Part shown: piece after piece, positions 1-7,871 of the stretch
Layout of the letters: every line of letters begins with the position of its first letter
How positions within the stretch are numbered: the stretch's first letter is position 1
Assembly: GCF_000331005.1 (NCBI RefSeq)
Contig: NZ_AEJB01000361.1
Span: 620,001-684,000 of the forward strand
Direction of reading: 5' to 3'
Length of the DNA stretch: 64,000 nucleotides
Origin: Streptomyces turgidiscabies Car8
GTDB lineage: Bacteria > Actinomycetota > Actinomycetes > Streptomycetales > Streptomycetaceae
Translations under genes and position numbers: made by a program
The notes under the pieces: generated by a model
Database searches by the model: none
What the model was told of the DNA's origin: nothing
The model's input: only the letters and a program-made list of their open reading frames with translations

Positions 1-8
1 AGCAGAAG

Positions 9-1094
9 GTGGCCCTCGCTGGGTCGGCTCGCATGGAGCTTGTCTCCGGTGTGGTCCAGCTGCGTCCGGAGGACGCGATGTTCGACGCGATGCTGCGGGG
101 CTGGCGGGCTCAGCAGAAGTCGCGGGGGCTGAAGGACGAGACGATCGACCCGAGGGAACGGCTGATCCGCCGGTTCCTCGATTTCGCGAACGAGTACCCG
201 TGGCAGTGGACGCCGGCCCACATGGACGAGTGGTCGGCCTCGCTGACGAGCGAGAAGCACCTGGCGCCCTCCACGATCCGCAGCTACCAGGGCACGGTTC
301 GGCTGTTCACCGAGCTCCTCATCGACGCCCGCTACGGCTGGGGCCCGGCCTGCGAAGAAGCCTTCGGCGCTTATCCGGTGGCCATCGCTCACGAGTGGAA
401 CACCCTCCCTCACCTGCAGGATTACGAGGGCGATCCGGAAGCGAGGCCGTTCACCCGCGAAGAACTGCAGCGGTTCCTCGACTACGCCGACGACCAGGTC
501 GCACGCGCCGTGAAGTCCAAACGCAAGGGAGCCCTCGCCGCCTACCGCGACGCCACTCTCTTCAAGGTCATCTACGGCTGGGGCCTCCGCCGGACCGAGA
601 CGTCGAAGCTGGACGTGGTCGACTTCGGGCGGAACCCGAAGGCTCGCCAGTTCGGCCGGTACGGCACGCTCAACGTCCGTTACGGCAAGGCGAAGAAGGG
701 CCAGCCGCCACGGCGTCGGAACGTGCTGTCGGTGATGGACTGGGCCGTCGAGGCGGTCGCGGACTACGTCGAGAACGTCCGGCCGCGCTTCGGGTTCCCC
801 GACCACCCGGCTCTCTGGATCACCGAACGCGGCGGACGCCTCCAGCCCGGCTCCATCAACGACCGGTTCGAGGCATACCGCGACGCCCTAAAACTCCCAA
901 AAGATCTAGTTCCGCACTCAATCCGTCATTCATACGTCACGCATTTGACCGAAGACGGAGTAGATAGGCGATTTATCCAGCAGCAAGTCGGTCACGAGTG
1001 CGACAGCTCCACGGCCATCTACACGCACGTCAGCGACGACTTCATGAACACTGCCCTGAGCAAGGCCCTGGCGCCGGCGTTCGCCGGCGCCTGA
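9..1094 (+). CDS. Tyrosine recombinase (integrase), possibly 5'-partial
   Basis: Site-specific DNA recombinase that would cut and rejoin DNA at attachment sites through a tyrosine-DNA intermediate. An N-terminal SAM-like core-binding domain covers roughly residues 25-110 and the catalytic domain roughly 145-350. The catalytic set is visible: Arg in GLRRTE (about R194), His and Arg in HSIRHS (H303, R306), His in VGHE (H329) and Tyr in AIYTH (Y338), so it should be active. The frame is open to the first base of the window, so the true start may lie upstream; GTG at 9 and ATG at 33 are both possible. It heads a cassette with the Xre gene 14 bp downstream. An AT-rich patch at about 885-990 spans the HxxR codons and uses rare codons unlike the rest of the gene. 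Confidence 0.9.
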   Translation: MALAGSARMELVSGVVQLRPEDAMFDAMLRGWRAQQKSRGLKDETIDPRERLIRRFLDFANEYPWQWTPAHMDEWSASLTSEKHLAPSTIRSYQGTVRLFTELLIDARYGWGPACEEAFGAYPVAIAHEWNTLPHLQDYEGDPEARPFTREELQRFLDYADDQVARAVKSKRKGALAAYRDATLFKVIYGWGLRRTETSKLDVVDFGRNPKARQFGRYGTLNVRYGKAKKGQPPRRRNVLSVMDWAVEAVADYVENVRPRFGFPDHPALWITERGGRLQPGSINDRFEAYRDALKLPKDLVPHSIRHSYVTHLTEDGVDRRFIQQQVGHECDSSTAIYTHVSDDFMNTALSKALAPAFAGA

Positions 1095-1108
1095 CGAGGA
1101 AGGACCCG

Positions 1109-1456
1109 ATGATGGCCGCCAAGCTCGACTACCACTGGCACCTGCGCAAGGTCATGGCGGACCGCGGGATGTTCTCCACCACCGACCTCATCCCGCCGCT
1201 GAAGGAACGCGGCATCAGCCTGTCGTCGAGCCAGGTCTACCGGCTCGTCGTTGAGCGGCCCGAACGCCTCAGCCTGAAGATCCTCATGGCTCTGCTCGAC
1301 ATCCTCGACTGCACCATGGACGACCTCATCGAGCCCATCGCCGTGGCCGGCTCCGCGAAGAAGCCGAAGAAGGCCGCCGCAGGCGGGACTTCGGTCTCCG
1401 AAGGAGTCGGCGACCTGCGCCCCCGGCGGGCCCGCATCAGCGGAGTCGACCGGTGA
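1109..1456 (+). CDS. Small Xre-family HTH regulator of the recombinase cassette
   Basis: A 115-residue protein with a Cro/CI-type helix-turn-helix over residues about 10-70. The recognition region lies near SSSQVYRLV, followed by a helix ending in LDCTMDDLIEP that is typical of Xre proteins. The C-terminus is Lys/Ala/Arg rich. It probably regulates the cassette or helps the recombinase assemble on DNA; the second role is inference. The ATG at 1109 was chosen because it gives the family length and follows an AGGAAGGA ribosome-binding sequence. Its stop overlaps the GTG start of the next gene, so translation is likely coupled. Confidence 0.75.
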   Translation: MMAAKLDYHWHLRKVMADRGMFSTTDLIPPLKERGISLSSSQVYRLVVERPERLSLKILMALLDILDCTMDDLIEPIAVAGSAKKPKKAAAGGTSVSEGVGDLRPRRARISGVDR

Positions 1457-3861
1457 CAGGTCTCGCCGGGGAAGTCCTCGCGGATCCGGTCGGCCTGGTC
1501 GTGCGGCTGATCGGGAACGTCGAAAAGCACCTGCCCGCCGAGCGCGTCCGCGACATCGTCCTCACGGTCGTACGCGCCCGAGCCGGCCGCCGCAGCCTCG
1601 CCCAGGCCCTGCACGACGACCCGTCACTGTTGCGGACCGGACAGCCACCGGCGCCCTACTGCGTCGCGAAACTGCTGATGGCCCTGCACGAGGCCGGCGC
1701 CCAGAACGTCGCGCTGCCCCGCTGCGGCGAGTGCGGCCGCGCATGCGGCTACGTCGGCAGCAGCAAAGGTGGGCACTGGGGCTGTTCGCGCTGCTTCGAC
1801 AAGCCCGCTGTCTGCGCGGGATGCCATGAAGAGCGACGCGTCGTCAGCAGGGACCGCCATGGCGAGCCCCGCTGCGCGAACTGCCCGGACACCGAGGGCG
1901 ATCCGCTCCAGGAACTCACCGAACTCGTCGTGAGTCTCGATCCCGCCCTCAACGACGACGTGGTCCTGGCCGCGCTCGGGCGGGCCACCGTCCGGCCCGC
2001 CGGTCAGCGCCGCCTGGCCTGGGCCGTCGTCGCCCGTCCCGAGCTGCTGACCGGCGCCGGTTACGAAGCTCCCACCCCGGCCGCCCTGCGGTTCGTCGAC
2101 GAGCTTGTCAAGGCCGGGGCGACCAAGGTCGTCCGACCGGCCTGCCCGCGCTGCCACGGAGTGAAGGCGCTGTCCAAGCTGCTGGACGGCAAGAGGATCT
2201 GCCGGGCCTGCTTCGCCCACCACGCGGCCGTCCCCTGCTTCGGCTGCGGCGCCGTGCGCGAACCCGCCACACGCGACGCCGAGGGCCGACCGCTATGTCC
2301 GAACTGCATGATCAGACAGCCCGAGAACCTGGAGGAGTGTGTCGGCTGCGGCCGACGCAAGCCCGTCGCGAACCGGCTGCCTGATGGCCCACGCTGCCAG
2401 AACTGCCGGCCGAGGATTACCGCGGAATGCGGCATCTGCGGGCGGACGGCGCTCTGCGACATGTCCCGGGCTACTGGCCAGCCCTGGTGCGACCGTTGCC
2501 AGCAGCGATGGGTGGCCTGCAGCGGCTGCGACTCCGTCGCCCAGGCCCGCGGCGGCACCTGGGAGATGCCGTTGTGCGCGAAGTGCACCAACCCCGACCC
2601 GGACTTCTGGAGCCGCTGCCCGGTCTGCACCATCACCTGGCAGCTCAGCACCCGCCCCTGCCAGCGATGCGTCCTCGACCAGCAAGTATGTGACCTCCTC
2701 GGCGGCCCGGACGGGGTCATCCGCCCCGAACTCGCCCCGTTCCACGATGCGTTGACGAGCGCTGAGCGCCCCGACGTCGCCTTCGCCTGGGTCTCCCGCT
2801 CCAAGGCCCGTGACCTCCTGGAACGCATAGGCCGCGACGAGCGGCCCGTTACCCACGATGTCCTCGACGAACTGCCCCCGGGCAAGGTGCTGGCCCACCT
2901 GCGCAGTGTCCTGGTCGCGACCGGCGCCCTGCCGCCCCGCGACGAACGGCTGGTCGTCCTGGAGAAATGGATCACCGCGACGGTCCAGGCCCGCACCGAT
3001 CTCGCCGAACGGCGAATCCTGCACGGCTACGCGGTCTGGCACCACATGCGCCGGCTCCGGCGCCGCCTCGGTGAAGACCATACGACCCGGCTCCAGGACC
3101 TGAACGTGCGCTGCCACGTCACCGCAGCGAACAACTTCCTCGACTGGCTCGGCGGCGAAGGGCTCACACTGAGGACCTGCACTCAGACGGACCTGGAACG
3201 CTGGATGTCCGAGCCCACGGTCAGCTACCCCGACGAGACCGGCCACTTCGTCCGCTGGTCGGTACAGCACCGGCATGCCCGCGACCTGACCTACGGCACC
3301 GTCCGCTGGAAAGGCCCGCTCAGCACCATCGACAGCGAGAAACGATGGTCGGACGCCCGGCGCCTCCTCAACGACGACACGCTGCCGACCCCGGACCGCG
3401 TCGCGGGACTGCTGCTGATCCTCTACGCACAGAAAATCGCCACCATCAGCCAACTCACCGTCGACGACGTCCACTTCGACGGCGACACCGTCTCCATCAC
3501 GTTCGGCACCTCACCGGTCGTCCTCCCCGCGCCGCTGGCCAGCCTGGTCCGCGAGCTCGTCGCGACCCGCCGCGGCAAGGCCAAGATCGGCACCCCGGAG
3601 GACGCTCCCTGGCTGTTCCCAGGAGGCCAGCCAGGACGCCCTCTCGGCGACGACCGGATCGGCCAGCGCCTCCACAAGATCGGGATCCGGCCCAAGCAGG
3701 ACCGCTCCACCGCGCTGTTCACCCTCGCCACCGAAGTGCCCGCCGCGATCCTCGCCAGGATGCTCGGGGTCCACATCAAAGTGGCCGTCCAGTGGCAACA
3801 GGCATCAGGCGGGGACTGGGCCGCCTACGCCGCCGACGTGAGCCAGAGAGGAAGATCATGA
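1453..3861 (+). CDS. Zinc-ribbon-rich protein with degenerate tyrosine-recombinase domain
   Basis: An 802-residue protein that overlaps the Xre gene by 4 bp. Residues about 90-420 hold sixteen CxxC knuckles (CGEC, CSRC, CAGC, CANC, CPRC and others), enough for about eight zinc ribbons. Residues about 530-600 resemble a core-binding domain, and about 640-790 resemble a recombinase catalytic fold. The expected Arg box reads YAQKIATIS (Lys 661 in place of Arg), the HxxR box reads RSTALF, and the nucleophile position appears to be Trp in VAVQW. I therefore expect a DNA-binding partner rather than an active recombinase. It could instead use an unusual active site. It plays the role that TnpB-like partners play in multi-recombinase elements. 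Confidence 0.65.
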   Translation: MTGLAGEVLADPVGLVVRLIGNVEKHLPAERVRDIVLTVVRARAGRRSLAQALHDDPSLLRTGQPPAPYCVAKLLMALHEAGAQNVALPRCGECGRACGYVGSSKGGHWGCSRCFDKPAVCAGCHEERRVVSRDRHGEPRCANCPDTEGDPLQELTELVVSLDPALNDDVVLAALGRATVRPAGQRRLAWAVVARPELLTGAGYEAPTPAALRFVDELVKAGATKVVRPACPRCHGVKALSKLLDGKRICRACFAHHAAVPCFGCGAVREPATRDAEGRPLCPNCMIRQPENLEECVGCGRRKPVANRLPDGPRCQNCRPRITAECGICGRTALCDMSRATGQPWCDRCQQRWVACSGCDSVAQARGGTWEMPLCAKCTNPDPDFWSRCPVCTITWQLSTRPCQRCVLDQQVCDLLGGPDGVIRPELAPFHDALTSAERPDVAFAWVSRSKARDLLERIGRDERPVTHDVLDELPPGKVLAHLRSVLVATGALPPRDERLVVLEKWITATVQARTDLAERRILHGYAVWHHMRRLRRRLGEDHTTRLQDLNVRCHVTAANNFLDWLGGEGLTLRTCTQTDLERWMSEPTVSYPDETGHFVRWSVQHRHARDLTYGTVRWKGPLSTIDSEKRWSDARRLLNDDTLPTPDRVAGLLLILYAQKIATISQLTVDDVHFDGDTVSITFGTSPVVLPAPLASLVRELVATRRGKAKIGTPEDAPWLFPGGQPGRPLGDDRIGQRLHKIGIRPKQDRSTALFTLATEVPAAILARMLGVHIKVAVQWQQASGGDWAAYAADVSQRGRS

Positions 3862-3901
3862 CCGGGGCATTCCGAGGGCCAGAGATTTCCTGGCTGGGCA
3901 C

Positions 3902-3944
3902 ATCAGGGGGCCCAGTCGAACGGCAGTCGACCGGGCCCCCTGAT
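3902..3944. terminator. Perfect 12-bp inverted repeat, likely bidirectional terminator
   Basis: Arms ATCAGGGGGCCC and GGGCCCCCTGAT are exact complements around a 19-base loop. The hairpin lies between the end of the zinc-ribbon gene (3861) and the end of the convergent small membrane-protein gene (3987), where a terminator serving both strands is expected. No clear U tract follows, which is common in Streptomyces. Confidence 0.7.
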
Positions 3945-3986
3945 CGTGCTTTGCTGGGGTTGGGCAGAGAAGTCCATCGGGATGCT

Positions 3987-4145
3987 CTACCCGATCGTCA
4001 CGGAGACACCACCACCGTTGACGATCAAGAGAACTGCACCTGCGATGGCGCCCACCACCAGCAGGATGCAGATCAGGCGGGCGGTCCGGCGACGCTTAGC
4101 AATGGCCATCCGGACCGTCTTGCCGATCTCTTCAGAAACGGGCAT
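3987..4145 (-). CDS. Small single-span membrane protein, 52 residues
   Basis: The protein begins MPVSEEIGKTVRMAIAKRRR, giving a basic N-terminal stretch. A hydrophobic segment follows over about residues 23-43 (core LICILLVVGAIAGAVLLIV), then a short Gly/Val tail. Topology is probably N-in, single span. The start is well supported: GGGAGGTGA, an excellent ribosome-binding site, sits 5 bases before the ATG. It is transcribed divergently from the HTH-caspase gene across a 143-bp shared region. I do not recognise the family. It could be a membrane partner or effector of the caspase, or a small holin- or toxin-like protein; these roles are guesses from size and position. Confidence 0.65.
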   Translation of the reverse strand: MPVSEEIGKTVRMAIAKRRRTARLICILLVVGAIAGAVLLIVNGGGVSVTIG

Positions 4146-4209
4146 GCCTCTCACCTCCCTTCATGTCTCGGAGAGTTGAGAGACATCCTCTTGCCCTCGT
4201 CGCACCTAT

Positions 4210-4264
4210 ATGACGACCCATGACGCTGCGTTAAACTGGCTGACGCCGCATGACATGAGATGAC
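4210..4264. promoter_or_regulatory. Helically phased TGAC repeats in divergent promoter region
   Basis: TGAC occurs at 4211, 4221, 4241, 4251 and 4261, an exact 10-bp register with one missing unit at 4231. In four of the five copies the preceding base is A. The array sits between the starts of the small membrane-protein gene (4145) and the HTH-caspase gene (4289). Ten-bp spacing puts every copy on one face of the helix, as expected for cooperative binding by one regulator. The binding protein is unknown; the caspase's own HTH domain and the cassette's Xre protein are candidates. Confidence 0.5.
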
Positions 4265-4288
4265 ACCAGGGGACACGGAGGAACGCGG

Positions 4289-5545
4289 GTGGGACATCTC
4301 CGGTTCCCTGACCTTCGCCCCAGTCCTGTCCGCGATCTTCTGATCTGGATGCACCAGCTGCACGGCCGAGCCGGAGCTCCTGGCGTCCGAACGATGGGCG
4401 AGGCCGTCGGATGCAGCCACCACAAGATCCACGAGATGCTGACCTCGGGCAAGTGCCCTCGTGACGGAAGCACCTTGTTCGATCTCGCCGAGTGGCTGGG
4501 CAGGCAGGGGTCACGACCGCGCCTGAGGGGCAGCGACGAAGACGAAGAGCGGTTTTTCGCGGAGCTTGATGCCTTGTGGGCGGCGGCCGTGACGTTCACT
4601 CTTCTGCAGCCGCCAGAGCTTCCACCACCTACCCCACCGCGGCAGAGTGCCCCTGACTCCTCAGCTGAGGTGCCTAGCCGCCCCGCCGAATCCCCGGAGC
4701 CGAAGCCCCAGTTGCCCTTCGCTGCGGTGGAGGGCAAGGTCATCGGTGACAGAACTGTCAGTTCGCAGCCATCGTCCGGAACGCGTCTTTTGCGGCACGC
4801 GGCAATGCCGGAATTGATGGAGTCGCGGGCCCTGCTGGTGGCAACTGGCTCCTACGGCGACGTCGGCCTTCCCGACCTGCCGGGGGTGCACAAGGGGGCG
4901 CGAGCGCTGGCAGACGTCCTGATTTCGTCGCAGCCAGAACCCGCCTTTGCCGCTGACAAACTGAGACTGATGATCGACCCGGAAGACCCCCGGGACATCC
5001 TGCGGGCTGTCCAAACTGCCGCGGATGAAGCTCGCGACGTGCTAATGCTCTACTTCGCAGGTCACGGACTTGTGTCGCAGCGAGGTGAGCTTCAATTCGC
5101 CACCCGCAGCACTGAACCCGGCGTTGACTACACCACAGTCCGGTACAACGACATCAGGGAACTGGTGGCCTCCAGTCGGGCAAAGCGTTCGCTGGTTGTG
5201 CTAGACGCCTGTTACTCAGGCCGTGCGTTGGATGTGATGGGGCCTTACACGGGCATGCAAGAAGCCCCCAGCACCTATCTGCTCGCCTCTGCTGGAGCGC
5301 GGAGTGCGTCCTTCGTCGACAGCGAAGGCGTGCCGATCTTCACTCAGCAACTTATCGACGTGCTCAACTTCGGCGATGCGGAAGCACCTGAAATTCTCAC
5401 AATCAGGGAAATTCACCAGATACTGGCTTACCGGGCACGGCGTGACGGACATCCGCTCCCTGAGTTGCGAGCTAATGAGACGGGCCATGCGCTTGCACTT
5501 GCCCGCAACCATGCTCTTGACCCGCCACGAGTGGATCTCCCATAG
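4289..5545 (+). CDS. HTH-caspase-like (C14) protease
   Basis: A 418-residue protein. Residues about 12-100 form an N-terminal HTH-like domain of the kind found in actinobacterial conflict proteins (core RTMGEAVGCSHHKIHEML). A Pro/Ser-rich linker runs about 105-165. A caspase/metacaspase p20-like domain covers about 178-400. The catalytic pair is visible: His259 in YFAGHG and Cys308 in VVLDACYSG. Bacterial caspase homologues are linked to programmed cell death and phage defence; that role is inferred here. GTG at 4289 follows GGAGG. A small membrane protein is encoded divergently, and both lie beside recombinase genes, so the pair looks like mobile cargo. The frame stays open after the stop into the recombinase remnant, probably by chance. 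Confidence 0.85.
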   Translation: MGHLRFPDLRPSPVRDLLIWMHQLHGRAGAPGVRTMGEAVGCSHHKIHEMLTSGKCPRDGSTLFDLAEWLGRQGSRPRLRGSDEDEERFFAELDALWAAAVTFTLLQPPELPPPTPPRQSAPDSSAEVPSRPAESPEPKPQLPFAAVEGKVIGDRTVSSQPSSGTRLLRHAAMPELMESRALLVATGSYGDVGLPDLPGVHKGARALADVLISSQPEPAFAADKLRLMIDPEDPRDILRAVQTAADEARDVLMLYFAGHGLVSQRGELQFATRSTEPGVDYTTVRYNDIRELVASSRAKRSLVVLDACYSGRALDVMGPYTGMQEAPSTYLLASAGARSASFVDSEGVPIFTQQLIDVLNFGDAEAPEILTIREIHQILAYRARRDGHPLPELRANETGHALALARNHALDPPRVDLP

Positions 5546-5689
5546 GGGACGGCTGCACCTCACCGTGAGGTTGGGGTACTGGCTGCTTCACCACGCCTGA
5601 CGGCCATACCAAGGGCTCATCATGCCCAGGCATTCGGAGAGTTCCAATACCCGACTCCACCATTAGACCGCCCCGGTGGGGCCCAGTCG

Positions 5690-6226
5690 GTGCTGATGGC
5701 CGAGTTCGGCCAAGAGGAGCGAGAGCACAAGATGCGCGTCGCTCTGGACGCATTCCACGACTACCAGAACGGTATCCGGCCTGCGGGGCCTGGCGCCAGC
5801 GACCTCCTGGACTTCTTCGCGTTCGTCGACGAACAGCTGGATTCCTCCGGGGCGCCGAACATCAAGCGCAGCGACCAGGAGGTGACGAACCTGCTCGCCA
5901 AGCGGGCCAAGTCCCTGCACCTGGGGTCGGCGAACTACTGCTGGTTCCTCGATCCGTCCAAGGCGCTGTGCCTCAAGCTCGCGGGGGCTCACGCCCGCGG
6001 GGCGACGGAGCCCTTGATCGGCATGTGCGATTCGGCGCGGTGTCCCCAGGCCACCCACCATGCCGGGCACCGCCCGGTTTGGGCGGCCAGCGCCGAAAGC
6101 AAGAAGGTCTTCATCGCCACCATCGGACGCGCACAGCGGACGGAGAAGGCCCGGCTGAGTACGGAACTGGCCCGCGATGAACGCGTGCTGGCCGAGATCG
6201 ACGCCCTCTCCGGAACGGGGGCATGA
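5690..6226 (+). pseudogene. C-terminal remnant of a third-type recombinase
   Basis: The 178-residue frame has no convincing start or N-terminal catalytic domain. Its sequence (LLAKRAKSLHLGSANYCWF, SKALCLKLAG, CDSARCPQATHH, then a charged helix ending VLAEIDAL) resembles the extreme C-terminus of large recombinase-like proteins that end multi-recombinase cassettes. The CDSARC segment may bind zinc. The same frame is open upstream to the caspase stop at 5543-5545, so the join with foreign sequence lies somewhere in 5546-5690. It is followed after 1 bp by the TnpC-like gene, the order expected in an intact element. Family assignment is from memory. Confidence 0.55.
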
Positions 6227-6227
6227 C

Positions 6228-6725
6228 GTGGCCCGAATCAACGACGAGACCCGGCGGAACAACGAGACGGCCATTCGGCATGTCATGGAACGGCTCCTTG
6301 CCGGTGACGTTCCCTCGGGCGGCAAGTGCGACATCAAGACCCTCGCCATCCAGGCCGGGGTTGCCCGCACCGGCTTCTATCCCAAGAAGAACCGCGACGG
6401 CTCGCCACGGCCTGGGCCGTACCAACACCTGGCGGAGGAGTTCGAACGCCGGCTGGCCGAGCTCCGGGAGAGGGGAGTCGTCCCGGACCCACGGGTCGCA
6501 CAGATCGAACGCCTCAAAGAGCAGGTCTCCGGGCTCAAGGAGCGCCTCGTCGCCCGCGACGCGCAGATCGACGACCTCACTGCCTTCCGGCAGCGGGCGC
6601 TGTCACAGATCGCCGCCCAGCGGATGGAGATCGAGCGGCTGCGGGAAGCCTTGGCCGCGCCGTCGAATGTCCGGGCCTTGGTACCCGCCCGCAGCGGCAC
6701 GGCGCCGTTCGGACCATGCAGTTGA
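6228..6725 (+). CDS. TnpC-like coiled-coil protein of recombinase elements
   Basis: A 165-residue protein that starts at GTG 6228, one base after the preceding stop. The N-terminus (INDETRRNNETAIRHVMERL) and the segment CDIKTLAIQAGVARTGFYP look like a degenerate TetR-type or MerR-type HTH. Residues about 85-145 form a heptad-rich coiled coil (IERLKEQVSGLKERL, then IAAQRMEIERLREAL). Proteins like this commonly follow the last recombinase gene in actinobacterial recombinase-in-trio and Tn554-type elements, as accessory factors affecting orientation or efficiency of transposition. It appears intact although its upstream partner is truncated. Confidence 0.6.
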   Translation: MARINDETRRNNETAIRHVMERLLAGDVPSGGKCDIKTLAIQAGVARTGFYPKKNRDGSPRPGPYQHLAEEFERRLAELRERGVVPDPRVAQIERLKEQVSGLKERLVARDAQIDDLTAFRQRALSQIAAQRMEIERLREALAAPSNVRALVPARSGTAPFGPCS

Positions 6726-6849
6726 GTCTGGTCTTGCCCGGAGAAACCATGGGAGGCGGATTCAACTGTCACGTCGTCTGCCAGTGCTCCATGTGGTGTG
6801 TTGGGCCCCGAGTTCGAAACCGAGGCGGCCACTGAGCATCACTGCGACA

Positions 6850-7650
6850 TCAGGGCATGGGGGTGTTCTGGACGTCCTTCCGGGAGACGGCGAGGTAGCC
6901 GACGAAGCCCAGGATGGCCACGGTCCAGGACAGGGTGACCGGTCCGAGGCCCAGGTTGAGTCCGCCCCGGCTGTGGCTGACGGCCATCCAGTCGGCGATC
7001 GAGGCGCCGAGGGGACGGGTGACGATGTACGCGGACCAGAAGGCTGTCACCGCGTTCAGGCTGCCCCGGCGGTGGGCGACGGCCGGGACGGCGATCGCTG
7101 CGGCGTACAGGACGGCGGAGCCCAGGTAGCCGAGTCCGATCGTGGCGGTGAGGTCGCCCGCGGCGGTGCCCAGCGCGAAGGTGGCCAGCACGGCGGCCCA
7201 GTAGAAGCTCTCGCGGCGCCGGGTGTGGATGCTGTGGATGGACAGGGTGCGCTCGACGCGGTACCAAAGTGCGAAGACGGCGGCCAGCGCGGCCATGAAG
7301 AACGGAGTCGAGAGCGTGTACGGAACGCCAAGGCCGACGTGCAGGACGTCGGCGGCCATCGTGCCGAACACGCTGACCATGACGATCGCCGTCCAGTAGA
7401 TCCAGGCCACGTACCGCCGGACGGCGAACTGCACCGCGAGGGCGGTCACCAGGGCGATACCACCGAGGCCGACCGCAGGGATGGGGCCGAGCAGGTGGGC
7501 CAGCCAGTCGGAGGCCGTCTCGCCCATACCGGTCGTCAGCACCTTGATGATCCAGAAGTAGACGGTCACCTCCGGCACCTTGCTCGCCGCGTGGCGCAGG
7601 TGGCGCGCGTGACGCTTGGGCCCGTTCTGGGTGAGGTGATCTGTCGTCAT
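6850..7650 (-). CDS. COG4705-type polytopic membrane protein (copy 1)
   Basis: A 266-residue integral membrane protein with about eight hydrophobic segments. The N-terminal family signature is KVPEVTVYFWIIKVLTTGMG, followed by ERTLSIHSI and RRRESFYW motifs, TGDLTAT-like and RPLGASIADW segments. The function of the family is unknown. ATG at 7650 was chosen because it gives the family N-terminus; the longer open frame upstream is spurious. Two further family members lie at 25117-26388 and, truncated, at 52964-53500; all three sit close to two-component systems, which hints at envelope-stress regulation. It is separated from the next gene upstream by about 220 bp in which I see no gene. Confidence 0.8.
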   Translation of the reverse strand: MTTDHLTQNGPKRHARHLRHAASKVPEVTVYFWIIKVLTTGMGETASDWLAHLLGPIPAVGLGGIALVTALAVQFAVRRYVAWIYWTAIVMVSVFGTMAADVLHVGLGVPYTLSTPFFMAALAAVFALWYRVERTLSIHSIHTRRRESFYWAAVLATFALGTAAGDLTATIGLGYLGSAVLYAAAIAVPAVAHRRGSLNAVTAFWSAYIVTRPLGASIADWMAVSHSRGGLNLGLGPVTLSWTVAILGFVGYLAVSRKDVQNTPMP

Positions 7651-7871
7651 GGCAGGCACGATGACATGGCGCTCGGCGGTTGCCCCAGACCCCTTTGCCA
7701 GAGTTTTTGTGCTTCTGGTGCTCGGGTTGCCCAAGGTTCGTCCGGACCTGAACACAGCCTGAACGCCGAGGCCGACGGACTGGTCAGCGGCGTGCGCACG
7801 GTGGTACTGGGGATCTCTTGGCAGTTCCTCGCGACCGGGAACTGAGCCTGCCTGGCCGCCCGTTCCTCGAC

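Larger units (their letters stand above)
1..6725. mobile_element. Left recombinase cassette with HTH-caspase cargo (composite, boundaries unknown)
   Basis: This region groups a tyrosine recombinase, an Xre regulator, a zinc-ribbon recombinase-like protein, a divergent small membrane protein/HTH-caspase pair, a recombinase C-terminal remnant and a TnpC-like coiled-coil protein. The first three genes are tightly coupled, with a 14-bp gap and then a 4-bp overlap. Such arrangements are known from Tn554-type and recombinase-in-trio elements. That this is one element, or two overlapping ones, is inference. The left end lies outside the window and no terminal repeats were recognised. Confidence 0.5.

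Noticed and set aside
6808..6835. T-arm-like GAGTTCGAAACC suggesting a tRNA 3' end or att site
   Set aside because: The flanking bases do not form a 5-bp T stem and no acceptor or anticodon arm can be built around it.
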